Positions 23,211-36,310 of a stretch of DNA of 64,000 nt are shown piece after piece. The notes under the pieces are model-generated. The model saw only the letters and a list, made by a program, of their open reading frames with translations, did not search any database and was not told the DNA's origin. Numbering within the stretch: position 1 is the stretch's first letter; each line of letters begins with the position of its first letter. Position numbers and translations under genes: made by a program. The DNA is from Enoplosus armatus (lineage: Eukaryota; Chordata; Actinopteri; Centrarchiformes; Enoplosidae), in NCBI RefSeq assembly GCF_043641665.1, contig NC_092180.1:9851891-9915890 (forward strand), read 5' to 3'.

Positions 23211-23650
23211 TCTCTATAGCCTAAATGAACCACACTCTTCAATTATGTGCAACTATGGCGCTCCAATCCAGAGGATGCAATCTAGGGCTGGGAAGTTTTA
23301 AAAGCCTGATCAGCTCGACATTCAGGGCAGCTGGGATTTCCCTTGAACAGCTAGCCATTCTGCCTCTCATTCTGCTTTGTTGGACGTGATTACGTCATTG
23401 TAATTTTCGGGGCAATCGTTAGCTACCTGGGGACGGAGTCAGGTATAGTTGGTGATGAATAGTGATTCACACGCGCATCCGCACATCCATTCACATCTAG
23501 AAATTCCTTTGTCTAGCTCCACTAGAAGAAGGGGTGCTGTTCTGACTGTTTAATGGTTTTTGGTTTTGTGAGCTAGGTAATGAGGTTTTGTTTCCATTTT
23601 TATTTTCTTTTAGGAAGTTAGTAGATCTTAATTACAAGGGTCCTGTTTTG

Positions 23651-23669
23651 GTTAGTTAGTTAGTTAGTT
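23651..23669. repeat. (GTTA)n microsatellite
   Basis: Four GTTA units plus a partial one. Confidence 0.85.
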
Positions 23670-24599
23670 TGATTTGAAAAGCACCCACAGGCCCTTTATC
23701 CTTTGTAGCAGCTTGCCTCACACATCTTTTGTTATCAATTCCAAGTATGAAATACATCTGGTATCATGTTGCTTCCCTTATCCCTAGCAAGCTGGGTTGT
23801 AACATATGGTCAGAAATTAGGCTTGAGTCAGATTTTTTATATATTTTAACAAAAAATTTATTTAAGCACCTTGTGAATTCCAAATATTGTCAATTCACGA
23901 TGAACTGATTGTTTATTATAATAAAGATTGGTGATTCAGAATTCCCTTACATGCATTTTGCTAATGCTCATCTCAAAGAAAACCTTCCAGGGATTGTGTA
24001 GGTTTTCAGTGTTTTGCTCAAGGTCACACTGCTGTTTGTGGCAATACATGGACTGTCACAGAGATTGTACCTGCCCGTCTCTCTCACCAACACCATACTG
24101 TTTATTATTATTTGTTGTTATTATATATTGTTTATTATATTATTTTACAGAATATTGAATATTGAAAATACAACAAAAATGACTTTTCACTGCACAAACA
24201 AACTGGCTTGAATTAATGTAATTCTTTCTCTGTCAACCTCATGAAGTAAATCAGTTTTCAACTGTAGATGAATTTCTGCAGTATGTAATTGATTTATACA
24301 CTGGTTACACAAAAAAAAAATTGTCGAGTATGTACACGTACAATAATGTAACATATTTACTTCCACTATGTTGTCTTGGATTTCGATAATGCAGTCCACA
24401 CAGTGAGTGCATCCTCTCTTTAAATTGTATTACAATTGACAAATGAACCCAAAAGATTAAAAAATATTGCCACCACCAAAGAAGATAGGCTATTTACTTA
24501 AGCCATGTTATTATAATAGCCTATTGCAAACCTAGAGGAGATTAGTAGGAGACAGATATTCCAAAGCCTTTGTGCATTGATATCTACAAATAAGCAAAG

Positions 24600-24790
24600 A
24601 AAGAAGCTGTCTAAGCACTGCAATACAAGTATTAGTCAGACCCAGCATATGCCCACATGCTTGGCCCTCGGCTGAGCAGCATCACTGGTTATTGTCTGCT
24701 TAATTTTCTTCTGAGAGATTATTTGCACTCGCTTTGAGACCCAAACAAATGCTGGAATGCTCCAAGAGAGAATGTCACTAAGAGGGTAAA
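24600..24790. other. candidate conserved non-coding tract
   Basis: A compact, non-repetitive block of balanced composition around GGCTGAGCAGCATCACTGG, followed by TTATTGTCTGCTTAATTTTC (SOX-like ATTGT and homeobox-like TTAATT). No open frame with splice sites. It looks enhancer-like, which is inference only. Confidence 0.3.
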
Positions 24791-26213
24791 TAAATAAATT
24801 GGGGGAAATCTTGACAGGTTATTACACCATGTGGGTTAAGAAGGAGAAAATTCCAGTAATCCATTATTTAAAGTTTGTTTTGGACTTCAAATTAACTGCT
24901 TTGAAAAGAAAGTCATTGCTTACAAGTACAGGCAAAGCAGGCCATTTTTAAACTAAAGCAACTTAAGAATACATCATGAATTTTACATGTAGTCATTTTT
25001 GCACTACTTTAGCTTGTAGTTTTCCTGCAGTGCTTTTTAAAGCAGTTTCTATTTTACTCTATCCTATGAAGCACATTTCTAAAGAATGTTTCATCAACAG
25101 ACAATGTCATGCTATTGTTGAAAAGAACACAATGCAAAGACACAAACAAGAGGAAATGAGCATTTAGGAAAAAGGAAATGAAATGAGCAGAAAGAATTGG
25201 TCAACAAAGAGTAAAGAAGAGTGAGAACAGCAGAAACAGAGGAAGAAGTTTCCACTGCCTAAATGACAAATGACCTGCAGTTCTAATATGAGAGTGCGAG
25301 AAGCTGGTGAGAGCTTTAGCAATTCATTCCCTGAAATCTCCCATCCTGTTTTTGTAGAAAACTCCAAATGCTTGACAAAGCACAAAGTAATGTTTGTCTG
25401 CGTACTTGAAATCACTGAAAAATGCTTGAATGCTGATGTGGTTATTTTCATTGCTGTGAAACCCATGAATTATGAATAAAAAGTGATGAAACCCAAAGTA
25501 ACTGTCTGCTCCCCTGAGTCCAAATCTGTAAACGGCAAAATAATGTAAGGGGAAGGGATGGGGGCGATGGGTGGACAAGTGTGTCTATTGTATTACACAT
25601 TTACACCTGAGCTGGTCACAGACAGAGAAAAACACAAACACTGTTATCTCTTGAGTTAAATCCTCAGAACCAAGTGTCAAGTACTTCCATTTGACATCGT
25701 TTTGCAGACACTCAATGCAACAACAGTATTTCTAAAGTGTGATTTATTCAGTTCTGGCTGCACATCCAATGTGCAGGGTGTGTTTACTAGACTTCCCAGT
25801 ACACAAATATCAATTAAGTTGAAACAAACATGAACCACAACACACTGAACACACTGCTTGCTCTGCTTATAGACAGTAATAGCCTACACCATGCTACCTG
25901 TTAGTTACTTCATTTTAAAAACACAGTTGTCTATTTTAGTAGAAATCTGTGAAAGCACCTCTGTGTTTAGGCTCCCACAACCTATAATAAATCACCTACC
26001 ATCCCTCTGTTTGTATAGGGACCCAAATAATGCAGCTACATTTATTTGCCTTTTTCACAGTATCCTAATTTTTTGGGATTTTTAGCAATTCTCATTTTTA
26101 TTTACAAATGTCTATTCTATTATAGTGTTTATTTCACTGCTAAGTTTAGCGGAACATCATGTAATTCTGTCTCCTACCACACTGATATGTAGCTTAATGC
26201 AATACCGCTTAAC

Positions 26214-26400
26214 ATTCACTGGGCTGGTGGATGGGTGTGCAATTCACTTGACTTCGAGACCAGAGGACCAGGTTCGCATTATGTTTCCTAGTGGAAGTCA
26301 ATGCTGACTGTTCTAAAAATGTAATCCTCACCATGCTATTTTCCCTACATTAACCAAGTGGTATTTGTTGCCTGATATTAATCATAGCTTGATCATACTT
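26214..26400 (+). repeat. tRNA-like short interspersed repeat, decayed
   Basis: GGACCAGGTTCGCATTATG carries a B-box-like GGTTCGCAT (consensus GGTTCGAAT), about 45 bases after a possible A-box region GGTGTGCAATTCACTTG. Downstream is TTCCCTACATTAACCAAGTG, then GTATTTGTTGCCTGA, the body motif of a teleost repeat whose relative is inverted at 19794-19860. A functional tRNA is excluded because no cloverleaf can be folded. SINE status is inferred. Confidence 0.45.
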
Positions 26401-26769
26401 CTGTTGTTCTTACCTTGACAAAGAACTTGCCTAAACTCAAGAATATCTTAGAACAAACAAACACTCTAATCCAGCCAGAATTACTTTTACCTGAAGCTAA
26501 ATAGTTGGTATAGTTTGGTATGTGTATGTGTATGGCTTTTTCGTCTAGTATTCTGCCAAACATTGGTTCCCCAAAATGCATTAATATCTATGTGTTCATG
26601 AGGCTAGTGAAAAAAATTAAAACAAAACTATAATTAAATTAAACTGAACTATATATAACTGAATATAGACTGTTTCATTTTACAAGTAATTGAAAAGTTA
26701 GTTTGTGTTTCTTTACAATGTTTTGTGTATTTTTAACCATTTTAGCTGCATGGCTCTAGTGACGGCAAT

Positions 26770-27165
26770 GCTATCGTCTGTCAGTTGGTTGGTCCAGCAC
26801 AGAAATATCTCAAGAACAATTTGATGGATTGCCATTTTGTACAAACATTCGTAGTCCCCAGCAGATGAACCCTAATGATTTTTGTGAGACCTTGACTTTT
26901 ACTATAGCAAAACAATGAGGTATATGAGATATCCATGGTACCCAGGGGATGAATCCCAATGACTTTGGTGATGACATTTACCCCCATGACATTTACTCAT
27001 GTTTTTACATAATCATGTTAAATATCCATATCTTAAGAATTAGCAAAAAATTTATACGGACATTTATGAAGTGTCTTTACAGCTGGAGGGATTGCCATGA
27101 AATTTTTGTACAGACATTCACGTTCCTCTCAGGATGAACTGTAAATACTTTGGTGATGTAATAAC
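26770..27165 (+). repeat. dispersed teleost repeat, family A copy 2
   Basis: Two internal units are visible. AAATATCTCAAGAACAATTT then GATGGATTGCCATTTTGTAC begins the first, and GGAGGGATTGCCATGAAATT with TGTACAGACATTCACGTTCC the second. The GGATGAATCCCAATGACTTT/GGTGATG block is present between them. It is more complete than copies at 1455-1740 and 51425-51590. It has an AT-rich insertion or divergence near 26990-27060. Confidence 0.6.
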
Positions 27166-28889
27166 GCTGTATGTGGATGTGGGCTATTTGTAAATCACAC
27201 GTCACATTCTCAGACTTTAGAATATGCTTCTGGTCAGTTATTTTACAATAATATAACTTTTGCAGATGCAGAGCTGAATGCTGCTGCTGGATAGTTAAAA
27301 AAAAATGGTATTCTGACCAGTCCGTCTTTCAGTAAATAATTTGCAGTAGCACGGATGCTTGCTGGCTGTAACTTGATTCATGGAGTTTTGTACTTGTCAA
27401 GGTATATTTCATCTGACAAGCATGTGGGTTTTACCAAAAGCACAGAACTAGGAAAAATTGCAGCATATCCAGTGAAAGAAAGCATTGTTGAGAAAGCAAA
27501 ACGTTTGAAATTTTTTTTCAAATCCTTTGAGTTATGGCTCTAACAATGCTATATAAAGCACAAACAAGCTAAAGTTCCACCTAACTAAAATGACAGCGAT
27601 CATGTCTCACTGTTATTGCAGCAGTACTGACACAGACACATCGACATCCACTGCTGACAGACCCACTGCAGTCATTTTAAATTCTTTAAGCCACTTTACA
27701 TCTAATAAATTGCATTACATAAAATAATTATTCTTCGGGAAGGCAGCATAAAAATAATTATGTCCATGGCTTAAAATGTCAGTGGAATGCTCAGTCTGTC
27801 TCTGTAGGTGGGTTAGTATTAATTTGGATATTGATATTATCCTTAATTAGTGCATTTTCACTGGTTTATTAATTGGAAAAAACAGCAGTTTTGACACACA
27901 CACATACACACACACACACAATATCTACTGTATATTGGTTAAGATTAGAGAGAACTTAAGCAACAATAAAACTGGTTCTAAAAGCTGTTACAATTATATA
28001 TTATTACAAGTCTTTTAAGTATTCTGCCCCCGTCGTATATGGAAATAGGGGTGGACAGTAGACTTTTTCTCCATTTTTTGAACTGTATTACAGCAGTGCC
28101 TTGTTTGTAAAAATAAGTTGTAACTGGCACGATAATTAGTCATGTATCAAACCGTAATTCTGGAATGTATTATTATAGAGTGCTGGCCCTCCCTATAGGA
28201 ATTATCATGGGCCCTATGGTTTTCTATTTCCAAAGCAAGAATTAGTTCAGCAGGCCAGATGAAGGCAGAACAGCAAGATACAATCTCCTGGAGGTGGAGC
28301 AGCAGAGCATGTAGAAATGATTATTTCAGGAAGTAGATATTTTATATCTGCCTCTGTTTGGGGAATATTAAAATTGTGTCAGAGTAAAATCACACAGTGT
28401 TCCGTGGCTGTGCTGTGTAACATTATAATTTATATTAACATACATGTAGTTATTATGGTGAATATGAAAGAATCATTTCAGCAGGTGGATGAGGTATATA
28501 TAAGGATAGGTTCTGGGCGGGTGACACACTCTGAATCAAACCCTGAACAATAAATCACACTGACACACCGTGGGCAGGATAGTAGCCTAAAGGCAACTCT
28601 GTTGTTTTTCACTTGATCAGCAAGATTGAGATAAGATACAAATGTAGAAGAGAAAAGTATGAATACAGGTACGAGGGAGGATGACGAGAAATATTAGTCA
28701 CTGTGAAATTCAGTGAGACATTACTGACCTGCTGGTTTTGTTTTCCTTTTTCGGCACATTTTGCACAACACAAGAAATTAGCTGCTTACATTCAGTGTTA
28801 AAATACACTTTAACCAGTTCCAAATGGAAACTCATTGTAAAAACATGTATTACAGCTACGAGGAGAATGTCATGCTTTAAAATGATTCA
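27166..28889. other. non-coding stretch
   Basis: A CA microsatellite at 27893-27920; otherwise AT-rich. The block near 28030-28210 may be another decayed repeat but I cannot identify it. Confidence 0.5.
27893..27920. repeat. (CA)n microsatellite
   Basis: CA run interrupted once by a T. Confidence 0.95.
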
Positions 28890-29160
28890 AAACATTTACT
28901 CAGTTGCTGTACTCAAGTACAATTCTGATGTATCTACACTTGATACTTTAATACGTCTATGCCACTTAATTTAAGAAGGACCTTTTTATTTGATTAGATT
29001 TGACCAACCACAATATCAAAAGCTGTTTACACATTAAAACATGTGTAACAGTATTACAATAATACAATTCATTCAATAATAGAAAGCTCTGTAAGAGGCC
29101 ATTCTGTATAATGAGTATTTTCACTTTTCATACATTTTGCTTTTCTGTAATTCTTACATC
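28890..29160 (-). mobile_element. decayed hAT-type MITE (widespread teleost family)
   Basis: The plus strand reads ACATTTACTCAGTTGCTGTA then CTCAAGTACAATTCTGATGT at one side, and AGAGGCCATTCTGTATAATG with AGTATTTTCACTTTTCATAC at the other, separated by an AT-rich centre containing CCAACCACAATATCAAAAGC and ATAATACAATTCATTCAATA. This block order matches a very abundant fish non-autonomous element, rich in ACTTAAGTA/GTACTT motifs. Terminal repeats and the 8-bp duplication are eroded. Confidence 0.6.
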
Positions 29161-31539
29161 CACTGCAGACATAAACACGTAAATATGGAACAAACTTTGA
29201 CATCAAGATTTAATGCCAACCAAAGTTCAGTCTATATCAAACATGAGTCATTATTTGCTGTGTTTTGCCACTGTGAAAAGAACACAGAAAGCCACCAAGC
29301 TAAATAAAAAGGCTGATCATGTGCTAGAAGTATGACATTTGACTGAATGCTACTTCAGTGGAGATTTTGTGCAAGCTATTCGTCATTACTTTGCCTAGAA
29401 TAATACACACAACAACCGCAGTCTGATGCGGTGGTCTCTATGGAGACAGATGAATGATACATTACATTCGTAAGATACAGATAGATAACTGAAGAGGAAT
29501 ACAAAGAGGAATACTGCTAACTGCAACAATTTAGGTTTCATTATAAAGTAAAACAAAGAGCAGATCACACCTTTTTGCTCAGAACACAATCACTCAATGA
29601 AGGGCCGACAATCCCACCCTCATTTAGAGAGCGATCAAAGCCCCTGTCTGAGTGCGCCGGCATATTGGTTCTTCAATGTTGTTTTCAATTTCACCAGTAT
29701 GCAAATTTTTCCCTACATTTCCTTGGGAAGTAATGAGGAAAATAAGAAAGCTCTAACCCCAGATGAAAAGGAAATGGCTTTTGAAATGACACGCTCGCAC
29801 TATTTTGTGGTAGTGCATCCAAAAACAAACACTGTCACAAAATATCGGCTATAAACAAAACAAACTAATTATTGGAACATACGTGGTTGTCCATTTGTGC
29901 AACAATAAGAAATTGCATGCTGTATTTATATAAGATTTTATAAGGAAAATATTCCTCCAATGTATTAGTGTTCCTTGAGCTTCTGAGAACATCATGATAA
30001 TTGTAATAAAAAATTTAACAGATCAAACAGATCAACCTCAGGGATACAACAAATTAAGGAATTAACACATGCAAAGTGCAAATTTTCTAAGGTGCGAACC
30101 AAAAGGTTGTAGTTCTTAACATTCTTTTTACTAGAATAATAAGTTTAGATTTATAGTGGTTCAAATGTACATATTTAACTGAACATAAATGCATAAATGC
30201 AGAGGGTCTGGAAGTGATCATGTCTCTGTCTCGTCTGCTGGTTAAAAATAGGTCAGTAGACAGTAATTTACTATCTTCCATCAAGCAAGTGGAGTCTAAA
30301 CTATGTTCATTTATCACCTCTTAAATGGCAGAGCCGACTGCAGTCTTGATGCCACCGTTACATTGCATTACTTATGATGTACATCCACAAGATCACATCA
30401 AAGAGCATACAGACATAAAGATGGAGACAAAAACTTCTGTTGATGGATTATGTTGAAGGATTGAAGTTTCAATATATGTAATATGTTCCTGATACATGTC
30501 AACAGGAAATGGAGCTTATTGCAGCATAAAATAGGTGTCAAAAAGCCAAATCAGTCATGGTTCTTTTTTATCTTTAACAATGTGCATGTGAATGCTCAGA
30601 AATGTGTTTGCCGATTCTAAAATTGAACTTAAACTAATAACTCACCCAGAATAATGAGTGAGGTGAGAATTTTATCCCTCTGGTTGGCTAAAGGGTGAGG
30701 ATCACAGTAATGCATGGAGGCAGATCTTATTGCTTCACTTGAGTGTCAAAACATATTGATTTGTAATGTGAACCTGGCAGAGAGTAAAAACCACAAGCCA
30801 TGGTCTCAAAGGGGATTTACTTGTATTCCATAACAATCTATGAAGACGGCCTCCCTTATTAACCTTTATTTACACAGAGAAGAGTTTCTCCTGAGCAACC
30901 GCTGCTGCTGAATTATACAATCTCCTCTATAACCTCTAGGCTCCCATATGATTGTGTCTGTGATAGTGCATGCACGTACTTTTTTATTCTTATGTGCATC
31001 TGCCAATGCAGTTTTTAAGTTGGGTGGAACTGATGTGCTGTTCATTGACTTGTGTAAGATGAGGTTTATAGGGAGTAAGTAAACCAGTGAGTCATTATGG
31101 AGCAAAGCCAAGCAATGCTTTTAATGTCAGAGGTTTAGTTAGGGCATTTACGGTGAGCCAAAATAGGGAGACTTAACTAAGATAGTGAGAAACGCGTTCT
31201 CTGTTCACCTCCTAGTTTGGCTGCTGAGCTTGATGTGTACGGTTATTAGTGAGTGTGAGGGTTAGAGCAGCCCGAAGGTAGACTGCAGATCTGCAGTAAT
31301 CAATTGTAGAAACACACAAATCCATTTTATGGGTTATTGAGAGAGAGTGCCTTCTTGGAGACTGCTAAGGTAAAAAAAATATGATTGTGATTTAATTTGC
31401 TTTGATGCAATTGGCAGTAAAAAGCGATGGATCTATAATAATACAGAGAGCTTTGGCGTATTTCCATTGAATGAAACTGCACAAAGATTGTAAAGGTCAT
31501 TTAAATGGAAGTAAAACTGTAATTACGATTTTTGAAACG

Positions 31540-31740
31540 AATTCAATAGAGACATTTATTTGGCTCGTTTGCTTTCTCTGTGTCTGATACCGCTTCTATG
31601 GAGTGGGAGCTTAGTTTGAAACCATCTAATAAGAATTAATCTCATTCTCTCCTTGTCACACCTGTCTTGCAAAGGCCCATCTGCTGCCTAGAGACTTGTT
31701 TAATTGTTTTGCTGAGCCTCTGTCACATGTAGCTGTGTTT
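31540..31740. other. candidate conserved non-coding tract
   Basis: Non-repetitive, balanced block with TAATAAGAATTAATC and CCTTGTCACACCTGTC (E-box/T-box-like CACACCTG), then a TTTAATTGTTTTGC motif. Regulatory potential is inferred from motif density only. Confidence 0.25.
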
Positions 31741-34700
31741 GTGTCCATGCTTACATGCATGTGTGAACCTTGTTGAAGGCTGCCATCCACTCCAGGAAAA
31801 TAAGAAATATATGTTGCTGCTCGAGTAGGCAAAGAGAAAATCCCTGAAATAAAAGTTGATTTATATGAATTTTAATAAAAAGGTTTTAGAAATTCCTCAA
31901 ATGTCCTTGAGTAAAAATATGTAACATGAATGAATATTTAACAAATGACATTAAAAACATTACATGAATTCTTATTTATTTTCAATTATTCTGAACACTT
32001 ATCATAATCTGACATCGTCCGACTTTGTGAAAGCAATGAGTCTGGAAACCTACATTTTCTGTTTTGCCTCATTTTCAGACTTTTTGCCATCAATCTTATC
32101 AGTTATGATAGCATTTTACTCATCATTTTCATTGTCAAGATAAGGAGACAAGAGGATTCTGCTTGACAGAGCTTTATAACACAATCTGTTATACCCTAAC
32201 ATGAGTGATCATGCTCCATTGGGTCTGGCTCATTTACACCACTGGTGATAGAAATGCCCTGTTGCTTCTTCTCTGCTGGAATCCGTTCAGAGGTGACGTC
32301 TGTGTAGAGGTGTTAAATGAAGATATGTTGGTGGCTTGGGCCTCTTCTTGCCAACTTGAATGTCACTTTGGCTCATGAAAAGCTTCAATAGAAATGAAAA
32401 CAAGAGATGGCTGAATCTATTGATGGGAGATCAATAAAATAAAATCAGTAAAATAAAAATGCCTCCTCCCATCATGACAGCACATGCGTCCTAATTTATT
32501 GTGAGTTTGCAACTCAGGATTTCATACTGTTTTGTTGTTGGTGAATTTGTCTCAGCTGAAAACTGCCTGTATTGACAGATTTTGTTTTTGAGCGTTGTTA
32601 TCTTTTTGCAATTTCCTGCCCCCCTCAATTCATAAGTGCTAGGGTTCTGGAACTGACTGTATTTGAATTTAGAAATAAATAAAAACAGGATGGAGGGAGT
32701 AGAGAGGACGGTGGATGTGAGACTGACAATTTGCAATGTGCTGTCCAGCACTGGAGTGCATTTTCTTATGGTGGGGTTAAGCGACAACACGAACTAAAAG
32801 ACGCTGCGTTGGTGCTACTTTCGACTTGTGCTGTAGGTGGCAGGTGGGCGCTCTTTTCAATGCTCTGAGATGATGGGCGAACACTTCTTTAGTATTTTAG
32901 TAAGGGCTCTTTACAATGTGGTTGTCCTTTTTTGTTCTCTGCTGCCTTTACTTCCCATAACAGTGTTTAAATCTGTATGCTAATATGTTCCAGAGCAAAT
33001 TTTGTGTCCAGGTTCAGTGTTTGCAGGGATAGGGATGCTTAGTGGCACAGAGGCTGTGGTTAAACTGTAAATTCTGTGTGAGTGTTTGAATTACGAGTGC
33101 AGATTGTGAACCCAAAACTTCCACCACGCCATGTACCACAAAACAAACTGATTAATGCAAAACAGAAAAGACCTTGTACATTTGGGTGATGCTTAAAAAT
33201 AGGCCTCCCTGGCACCCAAGATTCATCGATGGCAAAGCAAGTGAAGACAATCAACTGCAAACCAAAACTCAACTCCACACACGTTACAACAAAAGAAGGG
33301 GACCATAAACTTACTTTTGATAAAGGCCATTTACTCACCTACTACACAAATTGAATAATAACTAGATCGTTGGCCTAGCTGTCAGGCCTATTGTTGATGA
33401 GATGCTTGAATCCATCAAAGATGCTAGAGGCGTATGCTTCCATGAAATCACACGTTTTTCCACCGGTGTTTGTTTCTGGGCCGAAAAAAGCCCTCATCCT
33501 TTAAAAATGCATTGTGCAGTCTACAAGCCACATTTTTATTCCACTACAACTATGTTAGGGCAGAGTGCATTGTTCAGCACCTCCAGTTCCCCTACATCTA
33601 ACTGCCTTCCTGAGAAGAAGAATTATCTTCTGGAACTCTGTGAAAACAGGGTCCAGTGCCATTTATGGAGAGAAATTCACGGGCCAAAGGTTTCAGTTTC
33701 TGACAACGATCCCTGCAGGCTGTATCTGTGGTCTGACTGGTCTAGGCTTGCCACGTCTGTTCTAAAGAGGGATTGTTATGGAGGGCTAAGCAGGTGGTTG
33801 TTTTCATATCATGTAAATATATAATTAAATAAATCCACTTGATACCTGATGAGAAAAACAAATATGTTGCACTGTTATTGTCTTTTTATGCTAATGCACG
33901 CGATACATGTTTTGATGTACGCACACTGTGTTGCAGCTTAGGGTACGGTACGAATCTTGCATATTCTGACCTATCGGACACAGCCAGTTTCTTTTTTCCC
34001 CTCTGGAAGAAGGCAGAGTGCTATCAGGATGAGGACCTCTTTCATCACAGCACCTACACACTAAGACAGAATTACTGTTATTTTGAAACTCTGCACTTTT
34101 TGTAGTTTTCTAAGTGCTCTGGTACCAACTGGCCTGGCCTTCCCCCGAGTGATTTGTGTATTTATTGATTGTACTTTGTGAAGTGTTTGTTTGTGTTTGA
34201 AAACTGATTTTTCTTATTATCATCTTATTATTTATGTCAACCTTAACTGAACAATAATCACAAAAGTAAGTCCAGTAATCCTACCACAATAATTTTGTGA
34301 TGTAACATATAAATAATGAGACAGTGTTACTAATCACTTTTCTCAGGGAGTACATTTTGTTATTTAAAGTAGCAAGCAATGTGTAACCTTTGAAATTAAT
34401 AGCCCCAAACCTGGGGTTTACATCACAAATTTCACGTCACTCTCTTGATGCTGTATTATTAGTCCTGTTAAATTACTAAAATATTAACTGACTTGTTTTT
34501 TACTTCTAAAGTATTTGTTTAGTTCAGCTATACTTTTTTTTATTTTTCACCTTCAGACAAGGGTTGCCCGATTTGATGTCAGATACATACATTCTTTCTT
34601 TCTGGCCATCACAGTAATTCAGTGTCAAACCACTATGTGCTTCTCTTCGTGTCTACCTCACATAAACCTTTTGCTAAGAAAACATATCTCACTTTTTTAA

Positions 34701-35449
34701 ACAGAAAGCTTGTGTCTACATTTGAATGTGCATGTATGTCTACACATATAACCCTGTTGAGATGCCAGGCTTACTTTCTTATTACACCTAACAGATGACA
34801 GATATATCTTAATAATAGTGTTCATCCTATACTCATTCATTGATGTGACATGTTTCAATTTACCAATATATTTGTCATAGCGAGAAGCTTCTGCAGGTCT
34901 GCCTTACTTCCTGGAAGTCAGAGCCTTTCTTTATTCGAAACATTCATTAAAACTGCTTGCATACATAAACATATTGCTGCCTTAAATAATGCAATCCATC
35001 ATGTTGAACAGCACGTGCATTGCAGTTTTCCTAATATGACTATCATGCTGCTCATTATTGTGTTTAATGGGGATTATAATCACTTTTTCCATTACTGCAC
35101 ACTGTTACTTCTGTTGGCAGTGAAAAGGCAAAACAAAATTTAAAGCAGAGTGGAGAATCGATACATGCAATGATCTTCTCACATTTAATTCTAACGGAAC
35201 GGGATTACTTCTGATGTGATTGTGGAGTTTTATAGAAATTAAATGAGAAATTAAATGCTTAAAAATCATCTGGTTACTGTGGGAGTTGAGGGGGTGTATG
35301 CTAGGCTTTTCATATATATTCACTTTCACGCTGTTTGCAAGTTTTATAAATCAGACAAAAAAAACTCATCTGTGCCTGCTATCACATTTGTGCATGGCCA
35401 CCTTTTAAGTTGTAAGTCTTCACATAGTGAAAATGCATGAAGCTTCAGC

Positions 35450-35790
35450 TTTTTGGGCCTCCAAACAGCAGCATGTTTCCTCAGGCACCCAAAGCTGTGG
35501 AGCTCTTCATACCCGAGGTGATAAGCAGTATCTCTGCTGCAGCCAAACCTGCCTGAGCCTCACTGGAGCTGAAACTGAAATGTGAACACCTTCCACTACC
35601 CTCCTTTCTATCCCACTGCCCCCCTCCCTTATAACATAATTATATCTGCTCTTTTTTCCTCTTTGCCTACACCTTTCCGCACATTTGTCTCAGATTAAAA
35701 CAGAGAATTTCTGCCTGCTCTGCCTCGGAGTCTGGCTGGAGATGTGACAATCTGAGGTTTGAACATCCTTTTTGTCATGTTCATGCTACG
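35450..35790. other. candidate conserved non-coding tract
   Basis: A GC-richer island in AT-rich surroundings with a long pyrimidine-rich centre (about 35590-35690). It has no continuous open frame and no repeat signature. Confidence 0.2.
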
Positions 35791-36099
35791 GTGCTGAAAC
35801 CACACTGGGTATCCATCCAAATTATGTCTTGCTTGTGCTCACAGTGCTTCCACATTATAGAACTTCTCATTCATAGGGACAATGGTTGTACTCGAGATTC
35901 ATACAACTATACAATCCACGGCAGAAACACAGAAACACCTTAGCTCAGTGGATTTCAAGCTAATTTCCTCACATTAGCTATGGTACTGTATTTGAAATGT
36001 TTTAGAAATGGTATTATGATAAATACTATGAACAGTATCATAAATGTCATGTGATTTTCTATCAATGAAAATTGATATTAATAGAAAAAATAATAATAA

Positions 36100-36310
36100 A
36101 ACATATACTCACAGTTTCTCCATTGCTCTCCATTTAAAAAAACCTCACCCACTTTTAAAGCTGCATTCAGAGCGACTTTTAAATGAGGCCAATCTAGCGA
36201 GGCAGGTGGGGTGCCAACGCAGGTCCAGAAGGTTGAACCTGGCTCAACCTTCGCTGGACTGCAACATGATGTCATCCAGCAAGACACTGAGGTGACCAAT
36301 CAAATACATG
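36100..36310. repeat. possible MITE-like repeat with internal hairpin
   Basis: GTCCAGAAGGTTGA (36223-36236) pairs with TCAACCTTCGCTGGAC (36244-36259) apart from a two-base bulge. The segment carries a GATGTCATCCAGCAAGACAC block, GGGGTGCCAACGCAGG, and a CAGTTTCTCCATTGCTCTCC block that I associate with a fish dispersed repeat. No clean termini are seen. Confidence 0.35.

Larger units (their letters stand above)
23211..26213. other. non-coding stretch
   Basis: 23260-23530 is richer in CpG than its surroundings and may be part of an unrecognised element. A GTTA microsatellite lies at 23651-23669, and a candidate conserved tract at 24600-24790. No gene is supported. Confidence 0.45.
29161..36099. 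other. long non-coding stretch
   Basis: No gene is supported. The open frames at 29597-29854 (85 codons, plus) and 33402-33824 (140 codons, plus) are the longest, but have no domain, no splice context and ordinary codon use. Candidate conserved tracts lie at 31540-31740 and 35450-35790. Confidence 0.45.

Noticed and set aside
26265..26285. Functional tRNA gene
   Set aside because: A B-box-like GGTTCGCAT is present but no cloverleaf or acceptor stem can be formed; better explained as a decayed SINE-like repeat.
26414..26446. Possible 33-base micro-exon on the minus strand before AAG|GTAAGA
   Set aside because: It is too short to judge and no neighbouring exons support it.
29597..29854. 85-codon frame with a hydrophilic C-terminal half
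   Set aside because: No recognised family, no acceptor or donor pair, and no promoter or polyadenylation context.
33402..33824. Longest plus-strand open frame, 140 codons
   Set aside because: No domain, signal peptide, splice context or homologue that I recognise. Length is within what chance can give in 64 kb on six frames.
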